Positions 9,601 to 19,174 of a stretch of DNA of 64,000 nt are shown here, one piece after another. The notes beneath the pieces were generated by a model. It made no database searches, was not told the origin of the DNA, and saw nothing but the letters and a program-made list of their open reading frames with translations. The stretch spans positions 189,041 to 253,040 of the forward strand of contig NMRB01000157.1 of assembly GCA_002633025.1 (NCBI GenBank), written 5' to 3'. Position numbers and translations under genes: made by a program. How positions within the stretch are numbered: position 1 is the first letter of the stretch; each line of letters starts with the position of its first letter. The DNA is from Notospermus geniculatus (Eukaryota > Nemertea > Pilidiophora > Heteronemertea > Lineidae).

Positions 9601-12600
9601 AAGTGTGAAGTCGGATGACACCTCTACCGTTGTTGATATCAGACTATAAACCCAAACTTTAACTTTTTTTAACTTTTTTGTTCGACTATGTGAATGACGA
9701 ATAACTCAAACTCTCAAAAATAATTCAGTAACGTTTCATATATAACGGACGCACATCAATCAATCATGGAGTCTTCAGTTGCGAGGCACCTTGCCCCAGA
9801 AACATTGCTATCTTGAAAGTGGTACGACAAGAAGTAATAGCATTGCAAAACGAAAAAAGGTGCATCCGCTCATCACAGGTGGGCAACCACTCAAAACATT
9901 CACCACCCCTCTCTCTTGCAACGTATTGAGGACGAAAACAAATTGCTTTAGTATATTTGAAATAAATGATGTCATCTTCCAGGGGCGCCGCACTTTCTCA
10001 GGTCCTCGGCTACTGGACCATGACCACGGGTACTTTGGCTTATATTCTGATCACAAAGATGCACAAGCAGACGTGGGGCGGCTGGAGTTGGGACCTCTTC
10101 CAGGATTGGGGATCCCACCTGAAACTAGCAATCGCAGGTGTTCTGATGTTGTTGTTGCAGTTTGGGGCATTCGAGACAGGGACCTTTCTAGCTGGGACGT
10201 TCGGCAAGGTGGAGCTAGGTGCCCAGGCCATAATGTTTCAGCTGGCGTTCATTTGTGTTATTGTAAGTAAATAGAAACAAATCATACGATAGCACGGCGT
10301 AACCAGTCGTCTATGAAGTTAAAGCTGAACTGCTCGAACAAAAAGCCCTCATGCGACGAGCAAGATAATTGCAAACACCTCAAACGAAGGCTCAGAACAT
10401 GATAGAGCCCACGAGACCAGGAGGCCGCCACTTTATTTGCCTGCGGGCTACAGCTGTCAACATCTCCGGATACCTACTCGACGAAAAAAAATTATAGTCA
10501 TTTAGACGGGATTCGAACCATCGACCTTGTGATTTGTTATCCACCACTCTATCCACTCGGCCAACGAGCCAGCTGACAGGGATACGATTTATGTTTGTCA
10601 TAGACGTAGGCCTTCGACATACGTAATAATACTACGATTAAGAGAAAACATGGGAAGCCTACCAACAAGTTCGGTGGCGGAATGGGGAAGACGGTGGAAC
10701 AGAGATAACACGGCGCGGGTTCGATTCCCAGCTGGGCAAAACTTTTTCTTTCAAGTGTTCAGGAGGAGCTCACCAGAGGATTATTGACACTTCGACAGCT
10801 CGAAGACAAATAAGGTGGCGCCCTCCTGGCCTCGTGGGGTCTATCATGTTCTGAGCCTTCGTTTGAGGTGTCTGCTGGGCGTTTGCAATTCTCTTGCTCG
10901 TCGCATGGGGGCTTTTTGTTCGTGCAGTTCAGCTTTAAGGCCGAGTGGCGGCTGCTGTTTAATGCGGCAGCCTTGCAATTCGAACAGTTCGTGATTGGCA
11001 GGGGGCATCGCTAATTCGCGCATTTTATAACGAGTGTGAAGGTGGTGACACACTGGTCCGTATACGATCCGGTCCGCTGCTTCGGTTGAATCACTTTCGA
11101 CTCATTTCGTTTTCATGTGACAGACTGGTGCGTATCCGATCCGACACAGCACGTCAACCCGCACCAAATCAACCGGGCGGGCGATTTTTACGGACTGCGG
11201 ATACACAACGCTGACCTTTTATGGACATTATTCCTATTAATCCTATTATTCCTATTATTCCGAGTCAGACAAATCGCTTCCTTCTGGATAGGCAACCATG
11301 GCTAAAATGACCGTGTGCTGTAGACTTGTCGCACTAGTCTGTCACGGCTCTCCGTTTTTTGCTGTGTGGGACACGTGCTGGACGGATACGTATCGCACAC
11401 AGAACGGACCAGGCTGTCACCGCCTTGACATTGCTTTATCATAGTCGGTATGTCTGTTTCAGATGACAATTGCAGTCGGTCTTGGGAGTAACATTCGCAT
11501 TGGCCAACACCTTGGGGCGAACGCACCAAAGGAAGCCAGGAGGGCCATGATTGTGGGTTACACACTCGGATGGGCAGTGGCGGTTGTTATCACGATTCTC
11601 CTGCTCAGCCTCCGAGGATATATACCAATGATTTTTTCACATGATACGTAAGTACATGTATCTGTTCCAAAATGATGCGATGGGGATTAGTGTTTCTGAA
11701 AAGTGTTCAGTATAGCGGCCACCAGCTAGTTTGCTACATGTATTCTGGTTTTAGGTTTCTCTCGACGGGTATTTACATTGCGACCAAGAAAACCCTTTCC
11801 AGTGCGCTTTATTGCAGCCCTAATCACTTTCAGTTGTCAGCTGCGATTGTACACAGTGAATTTAAGCCCCCACACCCTGATGTATTGGCTAGTATTCATA
11901 AAAGCTAGCAAATACTTTTACTTCAGGTTTTGTAGTACATTTACATTGGACCTCGCTGTACGAATCTTAAGTAAAAGCATTTGCTAACTTTTATAAATAC
12001 CAGCCATTGTTCCTGTCTGGTGTTATTCTTCGTTGACGTACAGATACATGTAAAGTATCTTTCAGAGCTGTGATCGACCTGACCAGTAACTTAATACCGA
12101 TCCTGGCACTTTATCAAATATTTGACTCTACTGCTGTAAGTAATTCTTTTGACTTGGTTCTTGGGCAATTTGATGAAAGAGGCCGAGGGTATCGCGTCAC
12201 TCTCTGCACGAATCTACCTTACTTATGAATAGTCCGGCAGAAGTAGGGTTGGACCCGGAAATGTCTTATATAGTTTTTTTTCTGATGGATTTGAGTAGCC
12301 CTGGGGGTCAGTTTTAAGATTCCACCGGGTGGACTCCGGTCACCCTTGAGCATTTTGAGAAATCCAAGATGGCGTCCAAGATGGCCATTGTTACATGAAA
12401 TCAATCATAACTTCCTTCATATTTACCACAGGTTGATAATTCTGGTGTCTAGACATAGGTTTTGGAGGTCAAGGAATNGAACAAAATAATCCAACAGAAA
12501 TGGATCCTGAATTTTTGGCTGGACAATGGACCCAAAGCAAAACGCTCAAGCCAACATATCTCCTGGAGAATACAAGACTCGCTCCCGAGTATATCATGCG

Positions 12601-15188
12601 TCTCATCAAATGTGGACGTGCAAGTGTGCCACTCCATGCGGTACTCGTGCACTAGCTGCACTGGTAACAAACTGAACTGCACAATATTTTGTGCTTGTTG
12701 TGGTACAGGCTGCTGCCAGAAAAAAATTAGTTTCCATGAAATAACTGTGTTCAAAGATCTAGTATTCTCTACAATTAAATTAACATTACTCATGACCATA
12801 TAGGGAAGGGTTAGAAACAGGTAAATAAAATTGATTACACTACACTATGTTACAACATGTGAATTGAATAATGACCAATCAACCTTCTATTTGGTTTCAA
12901 TGGATTACTTGCCCCCCAGAACCTATGTCTAGACACCAAAATTATCAGCCTATGTTCAATATGAAAGAAGTTGCGACCAGTTTCATGTAATGGCGGCCAT
13001 CTTGGACGCCATCTTTGATTGTTGGAGGTGTATTCTGAAAAGGGAAATACATGCAGTCTTAATGGATCCCTTGAACTCCAAAACCTATGTCTAGACAGCA
13101 AAATATTCATTTTATGGCGAATATGAAAGAAGTTATGACCAGTTTTATGTAATGGCGGCCATCTTGGACGCCATCTTTGATTGTTAGAGGTGTATTCTGA
13201 CAAGGGAAGTAGTCTTAATGGATCCCTTGAACCCCAAAACATATGTCTAGACAGCAAAATAATCATTGTATAGTGAATATGAAAGACGTTATGAGCAGTT
13301 TCATGTAATGGCGGCCATCTGTGATTGTCGGAGGTGTATTATGACATTGGAAATGGTCTTAATGGATCCCTGGAACCCCAAAACGTATGTCTAGTCACCA
13401 AAATAATCATTGTATGGCGAATATGAAAGAAGTTATGAATAAAGTTCACGTAACGGCAGCCATCTTGGATTTACAGTTACGTAATATATTACCGACATTG
13501 AAAATGGTCTTATTAGATTCCTCGACCTCCAAAACCTATGTCTAGACACCAAAAGTATCAGCCTGTGGTAAATACGAAGGATGTTATGACCGATTTCATG
13601 TAACAATGGCCATCTTGGAGGCCATCTTGGACGCCATCTTGGATTTCTCAAAATGCTCAAGGGTGGCCGGAGTCCACCCGGTGGAATCTTAAAACTGACC
13701 CCCAGGGCTACTCAAATCCATCGAAAACAAAACTATATAAGACATTTCCGGGTTCAGTGAAAAAAACCCATTTGGCTGCCGGACTAGAAGGATGGCGTAT
13801 ATGTCAGTTCGGAATCGTATATTCAACTCCAAAAAGCTTTTGGGTTCGATATTTGGTCGAGTCGCAAATGGTCTTAAAGCACCGGAGAACCTATTTAGAA
13901 AGGAACAAAAAATTTTATCATTTTTCTGCCCTCTTCCTCCAGAATGTTTCCAATGGAGTGTTGCGGGGTTGTGGACGGCAGACTAATGCAGTAATCATCG
14001 TCTTCATTGCGATGTGTTTGATCGGTCTGCCTGCTGGAATCTGTATGATGCTTCTAACCGAGTTAAAATGTGCAGGTAGGTAAAGCTATCAGAGCTCTGT
14101 GGTTTGTTCCAGCAGCTCTCTCGCATCACGAATTTGAGAAAATCACTGATAGTATTCATCCATCTCTTAATCATTGTAGGTTTCTGGTGGGGTGTAGCAA
14201 TGGCCCTATTCTTTGAAGGAATTACTTATTTCATCACTGTCAGTCGCATTGACTGGGACAAAGAAGCATACATGGTACGTTTGAAAGTTTTAAAAATTTA
14301 CTACTGTAGGACAAATAACTTCCATGTGTAGGTAGCTTCATCAATCACTTTCCGAACTGACAGTTACTCTATCATCGCAATCGCCTGAAACACTAGATCC
14401 TCCATCAGGGACGTACCATCCATTGAAATTGCACGAAACATATTTCAGGCGCAGATTAGGTCTGGTATATGCCCATTGGAAAATATCGAGGACAGCAACC
14501 ACGACGGTACTGTGGAAGAAACTTCAACTAAAGATGACAATTTTACAAAGGAAACATACCGTACGTAACATGAAATTGACGACGGTGGAGGGCCACAGTC
14601 AATTTATGGTTTGAAACCGACCCAGACATGCCAGCACTATTGATCGACGTGTTGCACGTCTTGTCTGTTTGCATTCACCAGATCCACAACATCCATGGGC
14701 TCTCTCTTTCATCCACCAAAGAGCAACGGGTCAAAGATTATCTGGCGATTTCCTGCGAGTTGTTACTAGAACTACGGACATTCCGAGAGGGGAGGGTGTT
14801 TTTCAAAGGACATACATCATGTGTGTTAAATACTATATCCCTACTTTTCACCGGGATGCAGTGAAGCGCTCCACGGGCATCGGACTTATATTTTAATAAT
14901 CCGCAGTCAATTTTATTTTCAGCAATACTCGGTCGTTTAACTCGCCAAACTGAGTCTCAGCTGCCAAAATTAATGCAGCAGGAGTTACCTGAAAGACTGA
15001 CGACTTCTCAGCTCATATCAAGAAGGGCTTCGCTCACTTTTTTCATGATCTTCACCTTGGCAGTGGGAATATTTACAAGATTTTATTTCTCGTACCAGCG
15101 AAAAACGATGAGATTTGCTACACCTCTTGGACGAGGGAACACGACTCTTGCCGACGCTACGATTCCTGGTGGGAATTCCACGCTCTAA
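6534..15188 (+). CDS. MATE family multidrug/toxin extrusion transporter (SLC47-like), C-terminal eleven exons
   Basis: This is a gene for an integral membrane exporter that, in the MATE/SLC47 family, exchanges protons for organic cations. Eleven exons translate to about 493 residues that align collinearly with animal MATE proteins: AFGSTNK, LPCWAFLLNTE, LIYVPGLL, MHKQTWGGWS, FGKVELGAQAIM, GSNIRIGQHLGANAP, NGVLRGCGRQT, GLPAGI, and a final TM helix ending TRFYFSYQRK. Splice phases close exactly across all ten introns. Exons: 6534-6689, 6880-6922, 7123-7167, 9256-9353, 9983-10262, 11463-11647, 12066-12135, 13943-14075, 14180-14274, 14449-14560, 14923-15188. The first TM segments (about 80-100 residues in relatives) are not visible, and exon 6534-6689 needs a one-base frame change. 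Family assignment is firm; functionality is uncertain. Introns are packed with TIR elements. Confidence 0.9.
6880..6922 (+). CDS. MATE exon
   Basis: A 43-base exon between TTATTTCAG and GTAAGT. Joined to the previous phase-2 end it reads SISGRYTLIYVPGLL, matching the family's TM4 region. It ends in phase 0. Confidence 0.8.
7123..7167 (+). CDS. MATE exon
   Basis: A 45-base exon after CATTTCAG, reading GQSMYSIFNRYVRNQ. This corresponds to the LYMLQVKYLLNQ segment of MATE proteins. It is in phase 0 on both sides. Confidence 0.8.
7447..7606. mobile_element. Short palindromic MITE nested in 7189-8757
   Basis: About 60-base inverted arms starting GGGAGTTTAAGAAATCAAAC surround a short AT-rich centre. 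TA flanks both ends (7445-7446, 7607-7608). The arms are nearly identical, suggesting a fairly recent insertion. Confidence 0.85.
7922..8436. mobile_element. Palindrome-array TIR element, TCGGGCGCCCGA unit
   Basis: TIRs start CGGTGGCTGATAAAGGCC and run to TTTTTCGTAAG, over 40 bases and nearly perfect, with TA on both sides. Between them are 18 units of about 20 bases, each centred on TCGGGCGCCCGA (variants CAGG/CCTG), in three blocks of six. The blocks are separated by ATGAAA..ATGATGCC..TTTCGTAAG, a remnant of the inner TIR. It has no coding capacity. Confidence 0.85.
8981..9177. mobile_element. MITE with CTTAGTAAGATTTTTC palindromes
   Basis: The ends AGCTATTTCTTAGTAAG and CTTACTAAGAAATAGCT are inverted. 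The interior is made of repeated, inverted AAAAATCTTAGTAAG units. It lies in the MATE intron before exon 9256-9353. Confidence 0.75.
9256..9353 (+). CDS. MATE exon
   Basis: The acceptor is TTTCAG and the donor CGA|GTAAGT. It reads GIKLPIIVFGIAGVGVDVLS then LFLLVTYLELGVE, matching the QGIVLPQIVTG..LGVIG part of the family (TM5 region). It starts in phase 0 and ends in phase 2. Confidence 0.85.
9382..9660 (+). repeat. tRNA-derived SINE
   Basis: The tRNA-like head 9382-9454 has an A box TGGTGTAGTGG and B box GGTTCGAATCC. It is followed by a conserved-looking body (CCACCCAGGTGTATAAACGG, GGTACCGGTCGG) and a T-rich 3' end at about 9660. It is not a functional tRNA gene because it runs into the SINE body without a terminator and sits in an intron. 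Confidence 0.8.
9983..10262 (+). CDS. MATE exon (longest, TM6-TM8 region)
   Basis: A 280-base exon between CTTCCAG and GTAAGT, reading GAALSQVLGYW, KMHKQTWGGWSWDLFQDWGS, then LLLQFGAFETGTFLAGTFGK and VELGAQAIMFQLAF. This is the family's WGGWS loop and the following helices. From recalled vertebrate MATE1 alignments, two conserved glutamates (EWWAYE and YELA) appear as Q here (LQFGAFE, FQLA), while FET keeps one. Confidence 0.9.
10503..10570 (-). repeat. tRNA-like SINE head (minus strand)
   Basis: On the minus strand, A box TGGCCGAGTGG and B box GGTTCGAATCC are spaced as in a tRNA, starting GGCTCGTTGGCC. A T-run follows about 20 bases downstream. It is SINE-like and not a convincing tRNA gene. 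Confidence 0.65.
10672..10737 (+). repeat. tRNA-like SINE head (plus strand)
   Basis: A box TGGCGGAATGG and B box GGTTCGATTCC, followed by CAGCTGGGCAAAACTTTTTC. The T-run would end Pol III transcription. It is divergent to 10503-10570 and from a different tRNA-like family. Confidence 0.6.
11039..11426. mobile_element. TIR element (AAGGTGGTGACACACTGGTC ends)
   Basis: The left end AAGGTGGTGACACACTGGTC and right end GGACCAGGCTGTCACCGCCT are inverted with a few mismatches. CCGTATACGATCCG and GGATACGTATCG lie just inside. It is non-coding and sits in the MATE intron before exon 11463-11647. Confidence 0.65.
11463..11647 (+). CDS. MATE exon
   Basis: The acceptor is TTTCAG and the donor GATAC|GTAAGT. 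It reads MTIAVGLGSNIRIGQHLGAN then PKEARRAM and a hydrophobic helix. This is the AASVRVGNALGAG motif region of the family. It ends in phase 2. Confidence 0.9.
11885..12006. mobile_element. Short MITE (TGGCTAGTATTCATAAAA ends)
   Basis: About 40-base inverted arms, TGGCTAGTATTCATAAAAGC and the reverse-complement ATAAATACCAGCCA, enclose a short spacer. It is in a MATE intron and non-coding. Confidence 0.7.
12066..12135 (+). CDS. MATE exon
   Basis: A 70-base exon between TTTCAG and GTAAGT, reading AVIDLTSNLIPILALYQIFD after the split codon. It corresponds to the DIINLVAQVVPIYAVSHLFE segment. It ends in phase 0. Confidence 0.85.
12230..13786. mobile_element. TAGTCCGGCAG-ended element with AAGATGGCGNCC tandem array
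   Basis: Near-perfect TIRs of about 150 bases run from TAGTCCGGCAG to AAGATGGCGTCCAAGATGGC. The interior right half (about 12890-13640) is a tandem array of units of about 150 bases, each containing GGCGGCCATCTTGG and CCTATGTCTAGACA. A frame-broken cysteine-rich tail lies at 12600-12721. Base 12478 is an N. It sits in a MATE intron and appears to be a deletion derivative of a larger transposon. Confidence 0.8.
12600..12721 (+). pseudogene. Cysteine-rich tail fragment of a transposon protein
   Basis: One frame reads SHQMWTCKCATPCGT and the next continues YSCTSCTGNKLNCTIFCACC then GTGCCQ. The C-x-C spacing resembles the cysteine-rich segment ending several animal DNA-transposon proteins, and it parallels the fragment at 18172-18343. 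One frame break separates the halves. The protein family is inferred, not proven. Confidence 0.5.
13943..14075 (+). CDS. MATE exon
   Basis: The acceptor is CTCCAG and the donor GCAG|GTAGGT. It reads NVSNGVLRGCGRQTNAVIIV then FIAMCLIGLPAGICMMLLTE. It carries the GGVLRGSGNQ and GLPIGI motifs typical of MATE. It ends in phase 1. Confidence 0.92.
14180..14274 (+). CDS. MATE exon
   Basis: The acceptor is TTGTAG and the donor ATG|GTACGT. It reads FWWGVAMALFFEGITYFITV then SRIDWDKEAYM, equal to the LWSGIIICTVFQ..LNWKKA region. It is phase 1 in and phase 0 out. Confidence 0.9.
14449..14560 (+). CDS. MATE exon (cytoplasmic linker)
   Basis: The acceptor is ATTTCAG and the donor TACC|GTACGT. It reads AQIRSGICPLENIEDSNHDG then an acidic and threonine-rich stretch. 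The sequence is divergent, as expected for the linker before the last helix, but the splice phases fit on both sides. Confidence 0.75.
14923..15188 (+). CDS. MATE terminal exon
   Basis: The acceptor is ATTTTCAG. It reads ILGRLTRQTESQLPKLMQQE, then LTTSQLISRRASLTFFMIFT LAVGIFTRFYFSY and a short polar tail to TAA at 15186-15188. The LSRKQLVLRRG..LVGILVRFY pattern of the last family helix is clear. Confidence 0.88.
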
Positions 15189-15329
15189 CTGAATTCAAAA
15201 CGTAGCTAAGTGAGACGCAGTGAAAGATGCATATACTCTGCATGAGACTTGAACTACAAAATGATTTTCTGGTTTTCCATGCTGTCACAACCAGGGGGAA
15301 GGAAGAACAAACGGAAACTCGTGTCGTCG

Positions 15330-15335
15330 AATAAA
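15330..15335 (+). promoter_or_regulatory. Candidate polyadenylation signal of the MATE gene
   Basis: An AATAAA hexamer lies 142 bases after the MATE stop codon. Position is the only evidence. Confidence 0.35.
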
Positions 15336-16737
15336 CGTATATCGTAACGTATTTACATAGGAGGGTACAGTTGGCTCGTACGACGAGTACATGAGGAAAA
15401 AACTGCGTCTAGGAGGCTGGGTAAGGTGGGCTAGCGTATTGAAAAACTGCTGGGCAAAAAGCCCACGAGCTCCTCGCTCAACGAAGGATGACTTAAGAGT
15501 GAAATCTGCTGACACAGCCAACCCTTTATACCATCACCGAGATCACCGCTTATGTAATCACAAGTCAGCATGACAAATTTGCATTGACATACCATCCATA
15601 AAAATACCAAATCAGGTGACCGGTAACTGGAATGCGTAACCTTTTTAGACAGTAACTGGTAGCGCGTAACCTGTCTGCATGATGAACTTGGGTTCACAGG
15701 GGACAACCCTTACACATAGGAAAACAACATGATTCTAGGAAAATGACATGATTCATGACACATGCGCCAAAGTTTACCAAAGCCCACTACATTTCTTACG
15801 ATGAAAGTGAAAGTGAAATGATCGACACACTTTTAACGGCGGCTCCTCCCAGGATTTTTGTCTATGTACATTTTGAACCTCATTGTCGGCCTAAGATATA
15901 CAATATATCGGGTGACCAAAACAATGACCCCTCTAAGGATTTTTGAATGATTTTCAATGATTTCAACACTGTAAAAGCTGGGCCCTTGATATGTCCACGC
16001 TCTCAAGTAATACCAAGCGTCGGGAAAGCCCTTCTCGGAGAAATACCAAACATATCAAGTCGCAAAATGACAAGAAGATGTGTCCCATTACCCAAACCCT
16101 TCACCTTTCCCCGATGACCAAAAAGCTACACCACGACCATTTAAATCATGTGGACAAACACCGCAGTGTACATCAAGGAGGTGGGGACATTTGATTCCAT
16201 CACACCGGAACAAATCGAAAAAAAACAGCGTTTTTACAGATATAATGAACTTGGTCATGTACCTGTATCGAGAACTCGATACTTGATAATGATTCAGAGA
16301 AAGAATGCAATTTGATATATCGATGCAAATTACATGACGTCATCTCATATGGCGACCGGGTAAACGAGTTTTCGTTTATTTACACAGTGAACTTTTTGGA
16401 ATAAACCATGTCCCACAGTTTTTGTCTTGTGTATCATTAAATCAGAACAACGTACCTGAAATCTTTACTCTAGGTGGCCTGAAACTACCGTCAACATGTA
16501 ACACTCCGAACACGTACAGTGCTGTGATGTCCCAAGAGGTTTTGATTTCGAGGATTCGAAAATTGCCAGTAGGTTCTTCAACTAGACAGAGTACTTCCTC
16601 GATTCTTCCATTTTGACGCAAAATTACAGTAGAAAATACTCACCCTGCCTCAGTGTTTAGGCCACGAGATCGCTGTGTTCCAACTAGCGGCCACGTGATC
16701 GTTGGTACTCCATTTATCTGTAACCAAAAAACACTAA
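15336..16737. other. Intergenic region, no gene supported
   Basis: This is the spacer between the MATE gene and the first GPCR copy. Short open frames (for example 15755-15946 and 16422-16616) show no recognised domain or splice-site support. I saw no convincing repeat ends before 16738. Confidence 0.4.
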
Positions 16738-16875
16738 GGGCCGTATTCAAAAAGTGTGATCACCGCTCGAGTAAGACTTAGACGCATGTAACTTCACTAA
16801 ATACACACACTTCCACAATGCATTTGACGAAGTTACACGCGTCTAAGTCTTAAACACCCTTTTTGAATACGGCCC
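16738..16875. mobile_element. MITE with GGGCCGTATTC ends and TAA duplication
   Basis: Inverted ends GGGCCGTATTCAAAAAGTGT and TTTTTGAATACGGCCC are flanked by TAA on both sides, which fits a Harbinger-type 3-bp target duplication. Related GGGCCGTATTC elements are at 20691-20808 and 54969-55179. Confidence 0.8.
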
Positions 16876-17073
16876 TAAATTATTGAACCTTCAATATCAA
16901 TAATGTTGGTGGAGTTGTTGTTATTATCTATAATGCGAGTATGACCCCATTATGGTTGTTGTGTATCTACGTCCAGGATGGAGGCCAGATGGTTGTTGAT
17001 GTATGGCCTTTTTCTCGAATAGAAGCCACTCGATCGTGATTCAGTAGGCCTAGAGCCTACCGAGTTGAAAGCA

Positions 17074-17375
17074 ATGGATTTAACGGGGAACGCGACTATC
17101 AGACTTTTTCCCGCTGAGGAATATTTGCTGATGCAGCACGTGTTCAAGTATATGACACAAATTTGGTCGATATTCGTGATCACACTTGGTGTACCTAGCA
17201 ACGTTATGGCGTTCCTGGTTGCTACGAAACCATCGAATCGAAAGCAATCGACGTGCACCTACATGGCCGGGTTGGCCATCGCCGACAACGTTGTGATAGT
17301 CAACTTAATTTTTGAGAGCTATCTGTACTTCTGGCTTAAAGGACATCTGTTTTCAAACCAGGAATTGGCATTTAA
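17074..17375 (+). pseudogene. GPCR copy 1, exon 1 (N-terminus, TM1, TM2)
   Basis: It begins MDLTGNATIRLFPAEEY with an NAT glycosylation site. TM1 contains GVPSNVMAFLVA, followed by KPSNRKQSTCTYMAGLAIAD (TM2 start). The donor is TTTAA|GTGAGT, phase 2. I chose ATG 17074 because the preceding bases give no longer in-frame ATG. This exon alone is intact. Confidence 0.85.
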
Positions 17376-17479
17376 GTGAGTACATGTATTGTACAGGGTG
17401 TTTAAAAATGCTCCAAATTTCCTACCATTGTTCCTAATCATTTTTTTCTCACCATCTCGTCTACTGGATGTTTGAGAAA

Positions 17480-18964
17480 TAGTCAGGTCAAAATACAGTT
17501 TAACCCCCAAAAAATTGCTACAAAAGGTTTTTCAATTGATTCTGGTAGGTTTTAGTGTACTTTTTAACATACTAAAAGTTTACCAAAGTTGGACCCCCGG
17601 AAAAGTGTTTTTTTCAAGATGGCGCCCAAGATGGCCACCGAAACCTCTGAATGGCAATAAGTCTGTAACTATCAACTCAAATTTGATGATCTTGGTGTCT
17701 ATCCCTAGGTTTTCGGGGGCAAGGAACACATTAAGACAATAAGAAACAATGTCGGCCCATTACGTAATACGGAAATCCAATATGGCGTCAAACATGGCCG
17801 CCGACACCTCTGAATGGCGGTAAGTCTGTAACTATTAACTCAAATTTGATGATCTTGGTGTCTATCCCTAGGTTTTCGGGGGCAAGGAACATATTAAGAC
17901 CATGAAAATGGACACTGGACCATTACCTAACAGGTAAGTCCAATATGGCGTCCAACATGGCCACCGGCACCTCCATATAGCCAACTGTTCATCATTCAAA
18001 TTTGATGATCTTTGTTTCTATTCACAGGTTTATGGAGACATGGAACACAATAACACAACTTTGGATGTCACTGAGCTATTGAATCATTATGAAATTCAAT
18101 TCATGACCATCAACTGTCAACCATCATTTATTACGCAAACACCTTTGTCCATAAAATAAGTTTTAGAGCGTTCAGTTTTGAGTGTCATCCTCCTCCTCCT
18201 CAGTATCGACCTCTTCAGTGTTGTTTTGATTGTCACAGTTTTCGGTTTGGCAAGGGCCACATGCAGCAGCGCAAGGGAGTCCATAGCGTCTGCAGCTGCA
18301 TCGGGAGGATTTGCATACTCCCAAACAGTTGCAATGGATAATTTTCAAAATTAGCGGTTAGTCAGGTCCGTGGTCAGGCGCAGGATTTTTTTCGGTCATA
18401 ATTTGAATTAACCGATCGTTAAAGATCAACAAATTTGAATGATGAACAGTTGGCTATATGGAGGTGCCGGTGGCCATGTTGGACGCCATATTGGACTTAC
18501 CTGTTAGGTAAGGGTGGTAATGGTCCAATGTCATTTTTAATGTGTTCCTTGCCCCCAAAAACATAGGGATAGACACCAAGATCATCAAATTTGAGTTAAT
18601 AGTTACAGACTTATGGCCATTCAGAGGTGTCGGCGGCCATCTTTGACGCCATATTGGATTTCCGAGTTACGTAATGGGCCAACATTGTTTTTTATTGTTT
18701 TATTGTGTTCCTTGACCCCGAAAACCTAGGGATAGACACTAAGATCATCAAATTTGAGTTGATAGTTACAGACTTATGGCCATTCAGAGGTTTCGGCAGC
18801 CATCTTGGGCGCCATCTTGAAAAAAACACTTTTCCGGGGGTCCAACTTTGGTAAACTTTTAGTATGTTAAAAAGTACACTGAAACCTACCAGAATCAATT
18901 GAAAAACCTTTTGTAGCAATTTTTTGGGGGTTGAGGGGGTATTTTCCATATATTGACCTGACTA
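17480..18964. mobile_element. TAGTCAGGTCA-ended element with AAGATGGCGNCC array, in GPCR copy 1 intron
   Basis: Inverted ends TAGTCAGGTCA and TGACCTGACTA continue inward for over 150 bases (ATTGCTACAAAAGGTTTTTC, then CCCGGAAAAGTGTTTTTTTC). Arrays of a unit of about 150 bases with TCTGTAACTATCAACTC, GGTGTCTATCCCTAGG and AAGATGGC/GGCCATCTT occupy both arms. A minus-strand cysteine-rich tail lies at 18172-18343. The architecture equals that of 12230-13786, although the arm sequences differ. Confidence 0.8.
18172..18343 (-). pseudogene. Cysteine-rich tail of a transposon protein
   Basis: The minus-strand frame reads IIHCNCLGVCKSSRCSCRRY then GLPCAAACGPCQTENC and an acidic EEEEDD end before TGA. 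The CNC..C..CSC..GLPC..C..C pattern matches the CXC-like tail seen in proteins of several animal DNA transposons, and resembles residues 12-37 of the 36249-37112 protein. It looks like the retained 3' end of a deleted autonomous element. Confidence 0.6.
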
Positions 18965-19174
18965 AAACCCTACGAAAACTTGTTGCACGTTGTTCTTCGT
19001 CGGATTTTCTGAAACATCCCGCGGCATAAAGTAATTGCCATCACTTGTATAGGCCTACTATTGTCTTTGATTAAATTTTATGTTATTTTTCATGAAGTCA
19101 AGTTACGGACTAACGATCCCCTCGTTCAAAAAATCTAGGCATCGCTCCCGTCGTTGATACGCTAACATTACATG

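Larger units (their letters stand above)
10319..10938. mobile_element. Fold-back element with 135-base arms and two divergent tRNA-like heads
   Basis: The left arm starts TTAAAGCTGAACTGCTCGAA; the right arm is its reverse complement, ending GTTCAGCTTTAA, with about 90% identity over roughly 135 bases. The centre holds two tRNA-like RNA polymerase III promoter modules pointing away from each other (10503-10570 on minus, 10672-10737 on plus). It lies in a MATE intron. Confidence 0.75.

Noticed and set aside
12850-13660. Arg/Trp/Pro-rich minus-strand proteins with repeated motifs
   Set aside because: They are frames through the tandem AAGATGGCGGCC minisatellite of the 12230-13786 element.
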